Assembly: GCA_021307315.1 (NCBI GenBank)
Contig: JAJSPD010000098.1
Coordinates: 84,908 to 148,907, forward strand
From: Bisporella sp. PMI_857
Taxonomy: Eukaryota; Ascomycota; Leotiomycetes; Helotiales; Helotiaceae
Length of the DNA stretch: 64,000 nt
Reading direction: 5' to 3'
Shown here piece after piece: positions 33,377-44,115 of this stretch (positions are counted from its first letter, which is position 1; every line of letters starts with the position of its first letter). A program made the position numbers and the translations under genes. Under the pieces are notes generated by a model, which saw nothing but the letters and a program-made list of their open reading frames with translations, was not told the DNA's origin and did not search any database.

Positions 33377-33794
33377 ATGCGCCCTCCAAGGTTTACATAT
33401 TACGCTTCCAGGGGATTTGCAGATTTCTGAAAAAAAGTCGGCAGCCACAAACATGGTAGTATTAATTATAACCTGCAACTAATACAGAAAAAGCGGTGAA
33501 TACAACGGGAAGTAGACTATTGCTCCCTGTACATGTAGAGGTGCGCTTCTGAATTCGAGGCTTGGAGGCTTACTGTCATAACACGCCGCCATGGGTATGC
33601 TTTTGTGGGAAACAACCGCTCTTCTCCCATTTCTTTACGCCTAGGTCCGCAGGTGATCACAGATAAGCCTGTAATTGGAACTATGGGCGAATGAGAGACA
33701 AGCCAAATTATCCGTTACAGGTCGTATTGCCTCGCTTGGAACTTTAATCCAGGGATACGAGTGGAGAGTCAACACTTTCGCGGACTACAGAATG

Positions 33795-33978
33795 AAACCT
33801 GGAATGAGATTATGATTGACGCAAGGAAAATGGTGAAGTTTTGAGACTCATGAACCGTGCAGTGGATAGAGGCGGATTACTTGGGAGATATTACGAGCTT
33901 GCCTTCTACCTTTATATTGGCAAGAATGTGGCGGTACCAGGAGAATTGGCCTGTAGTCCCATTAGCTTGAATATTTGA
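33795..33978 (+). pseudogene. Family A relic 1
   Basis: Plus-strand debris of the family A domain: one frame gives WNEIMIDARKMVKF, a shifted frame gives LRLMNRAVDRGGLLGRYYEL and then FYLYIGKNVAVPGEL. This matches the helix plus LYLLIGKKV block of the intact gene at 31719. A frameshift and stops break it, and the Cys-containing second half of the domain is missing. Confidence 0.6.
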
Positions 33979-34080
33979 CCCTTCGGGTTTACTATAAATA
34001 AAGTACCTCTGTTTCTCTCACAGTAGCACTCGCCTGACTTGTTTGTTGAAATCAACCTTTCTTCTACAACCTCATTACCA

Positions 34081-34793
34081 ATGTCTATGGTCTGGTCAAG
34101 TCAAAGGCCACGTCAGGCCCAAATTTTATGTAACGCAGCGAAGATAAGGTGGCACTATACAGTATATGAGAATTTAGACTCTCCTTCGCCAGAGATGGTG
34201 ACCACATCGTTCTTATCAAGCGTGCAAGAAGGGGAAATTGGAACTGAGGTTCAAGGCGACGACAAGCCTTCCCATTGGCTACTATCGACCCAACATTTCT
34301 ACTGGCTTGGACAAAAAAGTATATGGAAGCGGGGGGTTCATGTCTTGTAAGGCATAATTCTCAATAGTTTCAAAGTCTTTTAACCATCACATCTAGTTTC
34401 ATAGTTATCGTTGGCTGGTTCTATCCTTGGGCTCCGCAGTTTAACTGGATAGAGGTTCCAAATTATAATCAATATGAATCATGTATTTCCGAACTTCAAA
34501 AGTTCAAACAAGATTTGATGAAAGAAGCGGGAGATCTCGCTGTTGCAGATTCGAAAATGGAAGGTCTAGACGTGCAGCATGAAGAAGCTAAAGAGGAATA
34601 TCGCTATTTGACTTGTATTCTTTTTAAGGATTGCTGGTTGGATGAAAAATCAATTCTTTCGCTCTTCATCTATGGAATAAGTGGCCAAGCCTGGTTTAGA
34701 AGAGCGTACCATCAAGGCCAGAATGCTCTAGCTCTTCGTGCGATCGGGCGCATGTTTTGGACAGTCCAAATGAGTGAAGAGGATCAGAATTAA
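34081..34793 (+). CDS. Family B protein, copy 1, 234 aa
   Basis: Exon 1 34081-34346, 50-nt intron (GTAAGG...TAACC...CTAG), exon 2 34397-34793. The ATG MSMVWSSQRPRQ is chosen because it aligns with MHKIWSSS of the paralogue at 49608; the longer frame begins with TTG. (With this start the protein is about 220 aa.) Conserved with the paralogue: VTTSFLSSVQEGEIGTEVQG, the exon junction followed by a hydrophobic FFIVIVGWFY, CISELQKFKQ, a helical EEAKEEYRYL and ILFKDCWLDEKSILSLF, then AYHQGQNALALR. One hydrophobic segment might span a membrane. No known family. Same splice position in both copies shows common descent. Confidence 0.7.
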
Positions 34794-36290
34794 GTCAAAA
34801 CCTCAAGTATCAGTATCATAGCAATTTCGATCAGTCCTATATTTTTCGTAGCTTAATTAGTCAACTGGTAGTAAACAGCCGTGCTATCCTTGTGGCCATG
34901 ACTCTAGTGGAGGAGTAACTATGCCAAGATTGTGTGGCAGCAGCGTCAAGAATGCAACAGTGTGTAGCTTTGCATTTTACCTATACAATTTCCCGGCTAT
35001 TTCCTTTCTAACACCATTCAGCAAAGTACAATTTTATTACCCAATCCGTAAATGTGATATAGAATTTCCTCCGTATATGGATCCATCTATTGTGAACTTG
35101 TTCCAACTTAACTTGCACAGCCAAAACCACTGCAGAAACCATTTAGGATTCCTATCGCGTCCAAACAATAGTGCTGTACCGGGTAGAGCAATCCCAAGCT
35201 GTTCAAAAGTAACTTGAGTAGAATCTCGGTCTCCTGATACCGTAATAATGCTAGAGACCTCCGATATAATCTTAACGTCGTCCTTTATCCGATATTAGCC
35301 TCATATTGAAAGCAGAATTTTCAGCTACATACCGTCACTACCGTTATAGTCTCACTGGCTACCATCTGTACATGAAAGATCTGGCCCCTTGGGAGTATCG
35401 AGTTCCCAGCAGTAATGGTGCAAACCATCGTGCATATAAGCTGGGTATCTCTGCTGGATAGAGCAGGGATTTAAAACAAGTGAATCTGTTTAGAAATGAG
35501 TATGATTGGTGAGAGAAAATAAGGCGGACACAGGGTTTGAATAGGCTGGTATAAGGAAAGCACCTGTAGTTTGCCTTGTTCTACAGCTTATTATATATTC
35601 ACAGGATTTAACATGGCTGAGTAGCGTTCGTATTTGTTAGGAAATGAATCTGATCATTTTTTCTAAACTAATGGAAAGGCGTTTCCACAAGTCACCTCGA
35701 GGCCAAAGAAATATCACGTTTCAAGGAATGGCAGGCTAAAAGAAGGAAATCTACTGCACGGCACAGGCCATTTGGCACTTATCGAAAATGGATCCCGCAG
35801 AGCAATTTGCGTTGAGCGGAAGATGAGGAACGTTACGGCCGCATATCTGAATAAAGAGTCCTTTTCGTGACGAATTATTCAATTTAAAGCTTCTAGTTTC
35901 CGGGTATATGATCTATTACTTGGAGATTGAGATATTACTCGTTTCAACAGTATGTGCTGATCTACTTATTGTAGAATATGACTATACTTTTCGCGGATTC
36001 AATCATTTGCTACTATTTTGAAGAATTGTAGAAAGTTGGAAAACTTCGATGCTCTAGATACGTAAAAACAAATGAATAAGAAATGGCCTATATAACACAA
36101 CCGATACAACTCGAATATGCAGACAAAGTAAATCCACAAGGTAAATACATCCGTACTTGAAATATTTATATGAATGGCTATACAAATGCGGCTAAGGAGC
36201 CCTGTTTCGAAGATGGTGCTTCGCTGTTGCTATCGGATCCATTACCCAAGTCTGGCTGGATCGCGGTTGTGCCCTTGTACCAATTGTATA
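34794..36290. other. Intergenic, nothing recognised
   Basis: AT-rich. The ORF at 34921-35217 lacks supporting features. No repeats seen. Confidence 0.5.
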
Positions 36291-37163
36291 CTAGTCGTGC
36301 GGAGAGCCGAGTTGCAAATACAGTCGACATAATAAGTACGACCTGAGGGTGAAGTCAGCATAATTTATCACCGCAAAAGGTTGGCATTTTACCCAGAAAA
36401 CAAGGTCAATCTTTTTACTCTTTGACCAAACAGGAGCCAGAAATATGCAAGTCAGAACGCATATGAAAGCGCAAATGCCGCTTCCCAGTAAAATTAACAG
36501 GGATTTCTGACAGGCTTTTTTGTGGGCTGCATTATAGGCTTTATTATAGAGAACGGAATAAGCAAGAAGCATATATCCTGTAAACAGCCCAGTATAAACG
36601 ACGGAAGTTGCAACAAGCAAAGACTTCGAAATCGTTAAAAGTTGCGTATTTTGAATTGGGAACCTACCTGCGATTAGTTGCACATCAACTTTATTCGGGT
36701 TGTCACGATCTTACCAAATACAGAGTGCAACAAGAAGACAGAACATCATAACCGCGATTATACGGCAAGCATGTTGAAATCGTATATCCTTACACTGATG
36801 AAAGAAATGCCAAAGATTTTCAGCCTAAAACAGGTCAGTATTAAATAACATGTGTCCATTCACCGTAAATACCTCGCATACTGGGAGCAACCCATAGTTG
36901 AAGAGAAGCAAATCAAAGTACAGGACGTGAGTGTAAAGTTGTGGCGGATTTTGCTTAAACCTCAATAGCACGGTGCCCAACAAAGCAGCAGAAAATGCGA
37001 GTGAGGTGCAGTACATGGCCAAGAGCCATGGCATGGGCTTTGGAGCTAGGAAGTAGCTACCAACCCTGAATAGCGCAGTAATAACCGTGACCACAGAGAG
37101 AAAGATGGTCAAAGGAAAGGGTACCTGGTCCGCCAATGATTCGAGGGCCATTTGTGTTATCAT
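36291..37163 (-). CDS. Polytopic membrane protein, about 6-7 TM, 257 aa
   Basis: Exons 37163-36873, 36824-36715 and 36663-36291, introns 48 nt (GTATTT...CTGACCTGTTTTAG) and 51 nt (GTAAGA...GCAGGTAG), all phases closing. Start at ATG MITQMALESLADQVPF. Hydrophobic segments: PLTIFLSVVTVITALF, LLAMYCTSLAFSAALLGTVL, VLYFDLLLFNYGLLPV, RIIAVMMFCLLVALCIW, LLVATSVVYTGLFTGYMLLA, LLILLGSGICAFICVLTCIF, and a weak final one. The layout resembles fungal seven-helix orphan membrane proteins, but I see no retinal lysine or other diagnostic residue. The second intron's acceptor could be CGCAG or GGTAG; only the latter keeps the frame. Confidence 0.7.
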
Positions 37164-37682
37164 GGGTGAGACAACAGCGAAGAATGAGGCAATCAGATTA
37201 AAAGCAGTTTTGCCCTGTCCTGCAGCTTCTTTTTATACCGTAAGCTGATTCAATGATCTGGGAACCAACACTATCCATACTCCACATCAATATCAATGCA
37301 TTGTCCCAAATAGCGTTACGGGAACTACCATGTCTAGGCCGCACATTGATCAACTATGAGATGCTTATGTACACTACATGGCTTGAATTGTGTGCCCAGG
37401 ATCATTCTTCCTCTAGCACACAATTGCAGCATGAGCAATTTCCTTGTTGCTTCCTCTTCTCCACATTTGAATCATTTGTGTTGTGGTTGACTGGGTGCAG
37501 AGCACTCGGCGGTTAAGACTTGTGCCGTCCTGGTCCCGCATGACGCTAATCCGAAAACGCCGGTCAGATAGAAGCACTTCTATCAAAGCGGCGTTTTTGG
37601 ATTAGCGTCATGCGGGACCAGGTGGCCGTAAGGCATCCTAAACTTCTTTGACCTTCTTTCTCCAAACCAGCACCATCAAAAC
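37164..37682. other. Promoter region and foldback element
   Basis: Upstream of both the minus-strand membrane protein gene and the plus-strand gene at 37683; contains the 94-bp palindrome at 37529-37622. Confidence 0.5.
37529..37622. mobile_element. 94-bp near-perfect palindrome (foldback MITE)
   Basis: Arms CCTGGTCCCGCATGACGCTA through AAACGCCG and its inverse match at 33 of 34 positions, and the centre (GATAGAAGCACTTCTATC) is itself a near-palindrome, so the whole can form one hairpin. GCCGT occurs on both flanks and might be a target duplication. Ends 60 bp before the ATG of the gene at 37683, so it lies in its promoter. Confidence 0.75.
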
Positions 37683-39375
37683 ATGATTACTGTCGCTGAA
37701 ATTATTAGTCAACTCAGTTTGTGTGATAAAACCCTCACTGTTGAGGAGCTCGTTGGCAAGCCGGGGGTTAGTATTTCTCCCTTGTTAGTTGAAAATAACT
37801 GGCTTACTCTTCGAGATTATATCACTTCTAAGCAAAGCCTTCAATTCCTTAACCCCCAAATCAAAAACAGCTGTTCAAAACCTTTTCTCTCGTGCGACAA
37901 ATGGTTCGAAGAAAAAGGCAAAGAAGAATCACTATCTCAAGACAATCCTCCAAACAGGAAAGATAGCTCTACCTGCCGAGGTGAACGAGCAATTCGCTGC
38001 TTGCAAAGAAAACCCTTCAGTATTTTGGAACCGCGGACACTGGCTGCATTCAAAAAGTGCCACCCAGGATTCGAGGCAGCACACTATTCACGTTGCTGTT
38101 GCACAAGCTTACCTGGGTGTCAAAGAGCTCAGTATTCAACGAAAATGGGACACTATAGTCTGGAGATTCTATACGCTTTTCTTTTACGAGCTTGCATTAC
38201 TATTAGGCGATGGCGGTGTCCAGCTTACAGCTACTCTTTTCGACCGGCTCCTCGAAGTCCTTACCGCCTCATCTAGAATCAGCGATAATTCCGAGACTAT
38301 TACCAAGAACTTGAACAAATGGTTTACTGCTGGTTCCAAGTATTCTAAATTTTGTGATTCGTTAGGTGCTGGCGCTCTATTTTTGCTCCCGCATTTGACA
38401 GACAATACGTACGTCGGCTTCTTCTACAATTGAGAGTCGTACTAATAAGTAGGTGGGAGGATAAATCGATGACGGGAATGACCTACGAAAAGGCAATTGA
38501 TCATCTGATTAACTGTGAGATCCGCGAGTTGTCGGACAGCCTTGGGGCTAATAACGTTGCTACAAAGATTCGAGCAGCTGCCCTCGAACCGTTTCGATGG
38601 AACGTTAATCAGTTTCGGTGGGGAGAACGGCTTTATAACGGAAATACGTCTGGACCGGCAACCCAGATTGTCGATTTTGTTCCTGATAGACAGGAGCCAT
38701 CTGGTATTCAGCGTAAAGGATTGGAAGGAGGTGCGCCTGGAGACTCTCCAGTCGAAGCGGTAATCTCTGCTCCTTCAGCGCCTGTTGACGGCGTCCCACA
38801 AGGTGAGCATGGCAGTTGGTGTTATTGTCAAAACTAACAGGAGGTTGAAGATAGTAGAACACCAATAGATATCCTATATGAGGCTGCAGTCCAAGCAGAG
38901 CAAGTGTCCAGTAAGCAGATTCATCAATCGATACTGCCTACAGCCCACGACCAGTTCAACATACCAAATCCAGATCAAAATCCTACCTTGGCACTCGGAC
39001 AAACAGGGGTTACGGACTCTACCTTGCAACAGCTGGTGCCAGGTCGGGCTCTAGAAGGCAAGTAACGTTCTCTAAATATCTTTACTGCACATTTCTAAAT
39101 ACCAAACTGGAATAGGATATCGCTGGGACGCATCCCATTATAATATGGCTGATACTTGGAGCGATGGTATCGATGTTCCTGCTCCGAATCAAATTAATTC
39201 CTTCGATAACTGGAACGATGGTATCGATATTCCTCTTCCAGACCAGGTTGTTCACCTCAATAACTGGAACAACGCCACCGATGTTCTCCCTTCGAACCAT
39301 ACCACTCCTTTCAGCAGCATATGGAATGACGCCATAATTATTCCTTCATCAAATCTTATCACTGCGCGGCCTTAA
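37683..39375 (+). CDS. Orphan five-exon protein with C-terminal imperfect repeats, about 497 aa
   Basis: Exons 37683-37766, 37816-38408, 38453-38792, 38841-39057, 39116-39375. Introns: 49 nt (GTTAGT...TCGAG, weak acceptor), 44 nt (GTACGT...TACTAATAAGTAG), 48 nt (weak donor GTCCCA; a stronger GTGAGC 9 nt on leads to a stop) and 58 nt GC-AG (GCAAGTAAC...GAATAG). All phases close. The middle is helical (GDGGVQLTATLFDRLLEVLT; ETITKNLNKWFTAGSKYSKF). The C-terminus has about four degenerate repeats near 19 aa: DTWSDGIDVPAPNQ, NWNDGIDIPLPDQ, NWNNATDVLPSN, IWNDAIIIPSSN. No family recognised. The alternative third donor could give a shorter isoform. Overlaps the convergent gene by 17 bp. Confidence 0.65.
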
Positions 39376-39816
39376 ACATGAGGCAAGTAACTCCTGGCTC
39401 TATTGACACATCCTTGGTGAGCTGCACGTAAGTCTCTAAACCTAGTGCTTGTCCTGATATAGTGGGACTCCCGGTGATCGTAATAGGTATCAAAAGCACC
39501 GAGCCAGAAACAGGGAAGGTTGCAGACTTCTCAAACCGGAAAGCTTTGAGCTTGGAGGCTTTGCCGCCGAACTGGTGGAAATATATTAGCTTGCAAAACG
39601 TATAGAGATTAGGGCAGATTTTACTTTTATCCAAGGTGCAAAACGTTTAATGAATGTGGTAGAAGCACTTTCCAACCCTTTGTTATCATCGCACACTTCG
39701 TATGCACCTTCTGGTCGAAATCGTAGAGTGTTAAGCTGCTCCTTGCACTCTAGAGCGGCATCTTGCTCATCCTTGTTCAAGTCTGCGACTTGCAGATGTG
39801 TAAATGTTGTAGTCAT
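39359..39816 (-). CDS. Small orphan protein, 134 aa
   Basis: Exon 1 39816-39625 from ATG MTTTFTHLQVADLNKDEQDA, 53-nt intron (GTAAAA...GCTAAT...CACCAG), exon 2 39571-39359, phase 0. The second half is strand-rich (SGSVLLIPITITGSPTISGQ; LETYVQLTKDVSIEPG), so a small beta fold is possible. No signal peptide. Its 3' end overlaps the convergent plus-strand gene's coding end by 17 bp. Confidence 0.6.
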
Positions 39817-40942
39817 GGTATTTGAATATAGTCGTGCGCGGCCTCTCGAAAGAGGGGTCGATCAAACTCGATAAGGCTCGATAAGGCTGTAGTAGGCATA
39901 AATCTATTCAGATAAGTCTAGAGCACAGCCGCGTTGAGAAACTGTCAAAGGAACGTGCCGAGATAGTAAGCCGGGGAGAGATTTTTCGTAGATGCAATAA
40001 GACTTCAAAAAAAGGTGAAGGCCCGTGTGGATGACATCGGCTGCGTTGTCAGTACGAACTAAGGCAGGCTTGGTTTAGTGCGGCCTTCGAAGCCCCACCA
40101 CTTCTCACGTGATTGCCCGATCGTCACCGAAAAGATTTCTGCGAATGGATCTCGGCTTTCTTTTATTGGTTCGACACTCTTGATGTGAAACTGTAAGAAT
40201 ATGCCTCCTTCAATACAAAGCTATGTAGTAATTTGGGTTAATTGTGGGGAGCGGCCACGGGCGGCTGCAGTGAAGCGTTTTTGCACGCTGACAACATCTC
40301 AGGAAAATAAAATGTCGGCAATAGTCGTTATTTCGCTCTTTAAAAAATTATAAAGCCATGCTTCATTTTTCATAGATTCTTGTACTTTCAGTTAAAGAAA
40401 CCTAAATGCCTAAACACAATGGCTTCGTTTGAAGAGCAAAAACAAATCAGCTACAGTAATGCAGTGAGAAATCTGTGTTATATAATTGGCCGTCGCGATA
40501 TTGCTGAAAGTAAGCATTTTTTATATTCTATTTCTAAACAAAGTGTTAATTGCTTTGGATTATTCCTCGTCGTTTTCTTCAACGACTGAAGTAGAATTAG
40601 CAAATTTTAGGGCTAAGTTGGGTACCGAACTTTGGTTCGAGCATGAGGAGTCTGGGGTAGAGTAATAAAAGGAGCTTCCGCTTCGCAAGACATGATCCCC
40701 TATCGTTATCCTTATCTGAGTCGAGCTTATTGTTGATGGGCTCGTTGTCGCTTTCACCAGCGCTCTTGTTCCCTTCCTCACAATAACTTGAGGGAATGGG
40801 AAGTGGAAGGGAGAGTGGTGGTTGTTGTTGTGTAGTGTTTGAGAGTGTGTATTGGTTTTCACGGTATTAGAATCGTCGTAGCTTGATATGAGGAAAGAGC
40901 TAGAGGTAGGATATTGATGGTATTTTGACTTGCCCTTCGGTA
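39817..40942. other. Intergenic with a copied gene fragment
   Basis: A possible first exon at 40420-40510 (MASFEEQKQISYSNAVRNLC, then a GTAAGC donor) leads to nothing I can join. A fragment of the Myb/SANT-like gene is present at 40671-40800, listed separately. Confidence 0.4.
40671..40800 (-). pseudogene. Fragment copied from the Myb/SANT-like gene at 61.1-62.9 kb
   Basis: About 120 bp resembles 61995-62115 on the same strand: shared blocks include CTTATCTGAGTCGA, GATGGGCTCGTTGTCGCTTT and CCTCACAATA. It encodes the acidic NYCE-G-KS-GESDNEPI stretch and the SDKD-D-DRG-CL block. Surrounding sequence is unrelated, so this is an isolated exon piece. Confidence 0.7.
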
Positions 40943-42597
40943 CTATGTCTTAGAAAGATGCCTCCGATGGGAGCTCTGATCTTCATAGCGCGCGACTTTG
41001 GAAACCGTCCTTGCCGATGACCTATTCCGTTTGTTGGACGTTGTGGTTGTCGTGTAAGTATTGAGAGCAAGCTCGTCAGCTGAGCTCTCGGACTCCTGGT
41101 TTGGATGCATGTTCGAGTAGTAATCGGACGAGTTGAAGGTTGATGGTTGAGACTCCACGGGCTCGTCATTACAACTGATTGTATGGAAAGTAGATGGCTG
41201 GCTAGACGTATATCCTTGAAAATCTAGTATATCTGTAGTGTCGTCGACGTCACTATGATCGGATGTCTCATAAGCAAGCTTGTCATCTTTAAGCTTTGCT
41301 ACTTGGTTTGCAGCTGTAATGAATGAATCACGCTGTTGCCGAGCCCAGTCCCTGGCATTGCGAACTGAGGTCGCACCTTGTCGGAAACTATCCGCTGAGT
41401 CAGTCAAATCTAGAGACCTCAACTGGGTCATGTGGTATTCAGTAGAGCCATCAGGCGCCTGAGAAGGATGAGTGGTGTAGAGCTTCAGTGTGCCGGTCCC
41501 AGCATGATAAGTCGTGGAGATAGTGTAGCCATTGCCGTCGTAAACAGGCACATCCTTCCTATATGACTGCAACTTATGCATAGCACGAGCGCCTAGAGCT
41601 CCGTTATAGCAAGCTTGCCGTTTCGCCACATCTGCAGCTCCTTTTGGCGCTTTCGCCTCCAAGAAAAAGTTGGGTGCTACTGGAGCTGTTCGATGTCTCG
41701 TAGGAATAATAAAGGATCCAAGGTCTTCTTGGACCTGCTTGTCGATTTCCTCAACACGAGCCCCATCGTAAAAGTCTGGTTTGCCGTCAACGGTAGCACC
41801 GCCGGCTATTGGCTCAAGCCGTGTAAATTGCAGATTCTGTTTGTTTGGAATATCCGACTCGCCACATATTATAGGGATCAAGTCTCTCATTACTTCACCT
41901 TCATCAATCACTCCGTCGTTTTTCCGCTCAAATGCTCGGAAATTCGCAGTGGTGAAGTGAGATGGGGAAAGAGATAGTCTAGGTTGTGACAGTATTCTAT
42001 ACAGGCTTTCTGTGTTGCCTGGCTCGGGAGTTTCGCGGTTATCAAGGTAACTATATCCCTTCGGATAAACACTGTGGTCGATGAGGTGTTGTTCGAAATC
42101 GTTGTCGTAGGCGGAAGATCGCCTGCTTTTCGATGACGCACTCGTCGGCGCTGTAGATTTAGTCTGCTTGCTGCCGGGGCTTCGAGGGTAACGGCTTGAG
42201 CTCATCGTGTGTGAGATATGGACGTCTGCTGGCGCTGGATACTGAAAAGATTAGCAACGACCAACAAGCTTTATCAATTCCAACCTACCCCTCGCAGATC
42301 ACGCAGGTCTGGACCACCGTGTTTAGCAAATCTTTTGATCTGCTTCAAAGTACTTTCTTGATGTACGTGTCGAGGTGCTGCAGCAGGCTGAGGGCGATTG
42401 ATTTGACTTGTTCTTCGATCCAGCTCCTTCAATGCTCGACGAGTAAGCCACAACTTCGATAGAGAGTCGTAAAACTCCGCAGAATGGAGCTTGTACCGTT
42501 TTTGAGGCTGTGGTTGGGACGAGCTATCAGTCGTTAGCTCTGCTTCTGCGTGATTTCTCTTTCGACGAGGTGGTATCTGCTCTCGGGTGCTGGACAT
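40943..42597 (-). CDS. Fungal conserved protein with PD-(D/E)XK-like motif pair, 535 aa
   Basis: Exon 1 42597-42289 from ATG MSSTREQIPPRRKR, 47-nt intron (GTAGGT...GCTAATCTTTTCAG), exon 2 42241-40943. Splicing gives PDLRDLRGYPAPADV and continues into MSSSRYPRSPGSK, matching the layout of a family frequent in Eurotiomycetes and Sordariomycetes. Family landmarks: YDNDFEQHLIDHSVYPKGYS, LSQPRLSLSPSHFT, KPDFYDGARVEEID near 258, PNFFLEAKAPKGAADVAKRQ near 296, YNGALGARAMHKLQSY. PD followed by E-x-K with a downstream helix is how PD-(D/E)XK nuclease-like folds look. Nuclease activity is inferred only. The C-terminal 110 residues are Ser/Thr-rich. Confidence 0.75.
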
Positions 42598-43061
42598 TGG
42601 AGTTTTTGATGAGTTGATGTACGCGGCTGTAGTCTGGAGGTCTCTTGAACACGAAGCAGGGTGGGGTTCTGATGGCGTGTTGGGATATTTCGTGTGATTG
42701 GATATAAATTGCTGCACTTCGGATGCGTAGTCAGCTGATTGTTTTATCTTCTCGTGACAAGGGATTCAATTAGACGCTACGCCTAAATTAGCGAATTGCG
42801 GCTCGTGACGCTGGGCTGGTATAGAAACGGCCAATGAAATCCATGAATCTGTCCTCAACACTGGAGTTCTGCCCATGCACGATAAGCGCCAGGTACTTTC
42901 ACAATTTTGTGGGGAAATGATTCAGCTAGAAGATCTAATTGCCAATCATTTTTGTATGCCGAGAGTGAGTGACCCTACTGGCAGCATCCCCGCCTATTCA
43001 TGAGTTAACTCTGTACATGCAGAGTTCTGCCTTCTTCATTGTCTCACCTAGTTTCTCCATC

Positions 43062-43127
43062 AGATAGGAGAGGCGATAGGGCTTCGAACTCTAACCAGAA
43101 TATGGCGCTTTGGCCAAGATAGCCAAC
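43062..43127 (-). other. tRNA-like relic (Leu/Ser-like halves)
   Basis: Minus strand reads TTGGCCAAAGCGCCATATTC, TGG, then TTAGAGTTCGAAGCCCTA. The first resembles a D-arm/anticodon-arm of a long-variable-arm tRNA, the second a T-arm with TTCGAA loop. The 5' acceptor strand does not pair with the 3' side and the anticodon arm is incomplete, so it is not a functional tRNA. Confidence 0.3.
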
Positions 43128-43128
43128 C

Positions 43129-43151
43129 GGGGGGGGGGGGGGGGGGGGGGG
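43129..43151. repeat. 23-nt poly-G tract
   Basis: Uninterrupted G run flanked by AACC and TTCCGG. Can form a G-quadruplex, but may also be an assembly or sequencing artefact. Confidence 0.9.
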
Positions 43152-43269
43152 TTCCGGAGGACCCACAGATTGTAGTAGATCATTTTGTTTGTATTAATAT
43201 CTAATGCACGGTCTATGTGTTTGTACAGTAATTCTTGACGAGGCTTGTCAATCGTTAGCAATGACCCTC

Positions 43270-44115
43270 ATGAGGATTATCTAACCTCGTGAGGATAAGT
43301 AACTATAACAGCAAGGAGTTTTGAAGCTCCTGCAGCACCGATCCTCCCTCCCAAGTCTACAGCATGTTGCCGTATCGATGTTTGATTCCTCTCGGAGCTG
43401 TTCTTGAGGAGTATTTTCATCTGCTCATACAAACCCAATGTAATGTGCTTTCTGTAACACCTAAGTAACTTGCACTCAAGCCCCCATAAAGCCCTTTGAT
43501 CCCTTCCTGCCTAATAACTTACATCATGCAATCGAAGGCACTTTTATACCTGCGGTCTACAAGTGATTTGTTAAGCTGTAGCCTGGTCTTTACAAGCCAT
43601 ATCGGGTTCGTCGCTGTGCTCGTTGTTACGCCTGCTATAGCAGCAGCAAGCAGATATACTAAAGCTGTTTCTTGCCCCCCAAACAAATCTTGCAACATGA
43701 TGCGCTTGCTATTGCTATAGGTGTAGAACTTTATCGCACTAGAAGGAACAACGCCGACAAGGTTTGGGCCAATTCCTTTGAAAAACGTGCGCCAGCCTTC
43801 AACGCGGTATATTGAGGAGAGGAGTAGGAAGGTTTCGCAGAAGTGGGAAGCGGAAAAGCAGAAAAGGGAAAGAGGTGGATATACTGGTGAGTTTTTAAAG
43901 GGAGGGGTAGCAAGCTGTGGTCGATAGAAATCGGATTGTAGCCTGGTTTCAACGACATCAAGGGACGTGAGGAGTGCAGCAGTCATTCCGCCAGCCCTAG
44001 ATATTGAGTCAGCATAGGCATAGAAAAGTAGAGCCAAATAGGGTCAGCTTATACCGCCAGCAACAAATTTAGCCCATGTATTCTGTTTGTTGCGGTTTAG
44101 TTGACATGATTTCGT
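43270..44115 (-). pseudogene. RIM2-like mitochondrial pyrimidine-nucleotide carrier pseudogene
   Basis: Clear similarity to Rim2/SLC25A33-36 carriers in order: NTWAKFVAG, GGMTAALLTS-LDVVETRLQS, GWRTFFKGIGPNLVGVVPSS, FYTYSNSKRI, AAAIAGVTTSTATNPIWLVK, TRLQLNKSLVDRRYKSAFDC, then EGIKGLYGGLSASYLGVTES, YEQMKILL and KLLAVIVTYPHEV. The first carrier signature has lost the Pro of P-x-D-x-x-K and its Lys is Glu. The N-terminal frame is broken (stop after MG), a stop follows FDCMM, and a frameshift follows HWV. The end (VRTRLRQ-like) is lost. The functional gene should lie elsewhere in the genome. It would have exchanged pyrimidine nucleotides across the inner mitochondrial membrane. Confidence 0.85.

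Larger units (their letters stand above)
32607..34080. other. Spacer between family A and family B genes
   Basis: Contains the hairpin repeat array (33119-33376) and a family A relic (33795-33978), listed separately. The promoters of both divergent genes must lie here. Confidence 0.6.
42598..43269. other. Intergenic with poly-G and tRNA-like relic
   Basis: No gene. Contains a 23-nt G homopolymer (43129-43151) and a tRNA-like remnant on the minus strand (about 43060-43127). Confidence 0.5.

Noticed and set aside
34921..35217. 98-codon ORF after family B copy 1
   Set aside because: Low-information sequence, not shared with the second A/B locus.
43062..43127. Functional tRNA gene
   Set aside because: Acceptor strands do not pair and the anticodon arm is incomplete.
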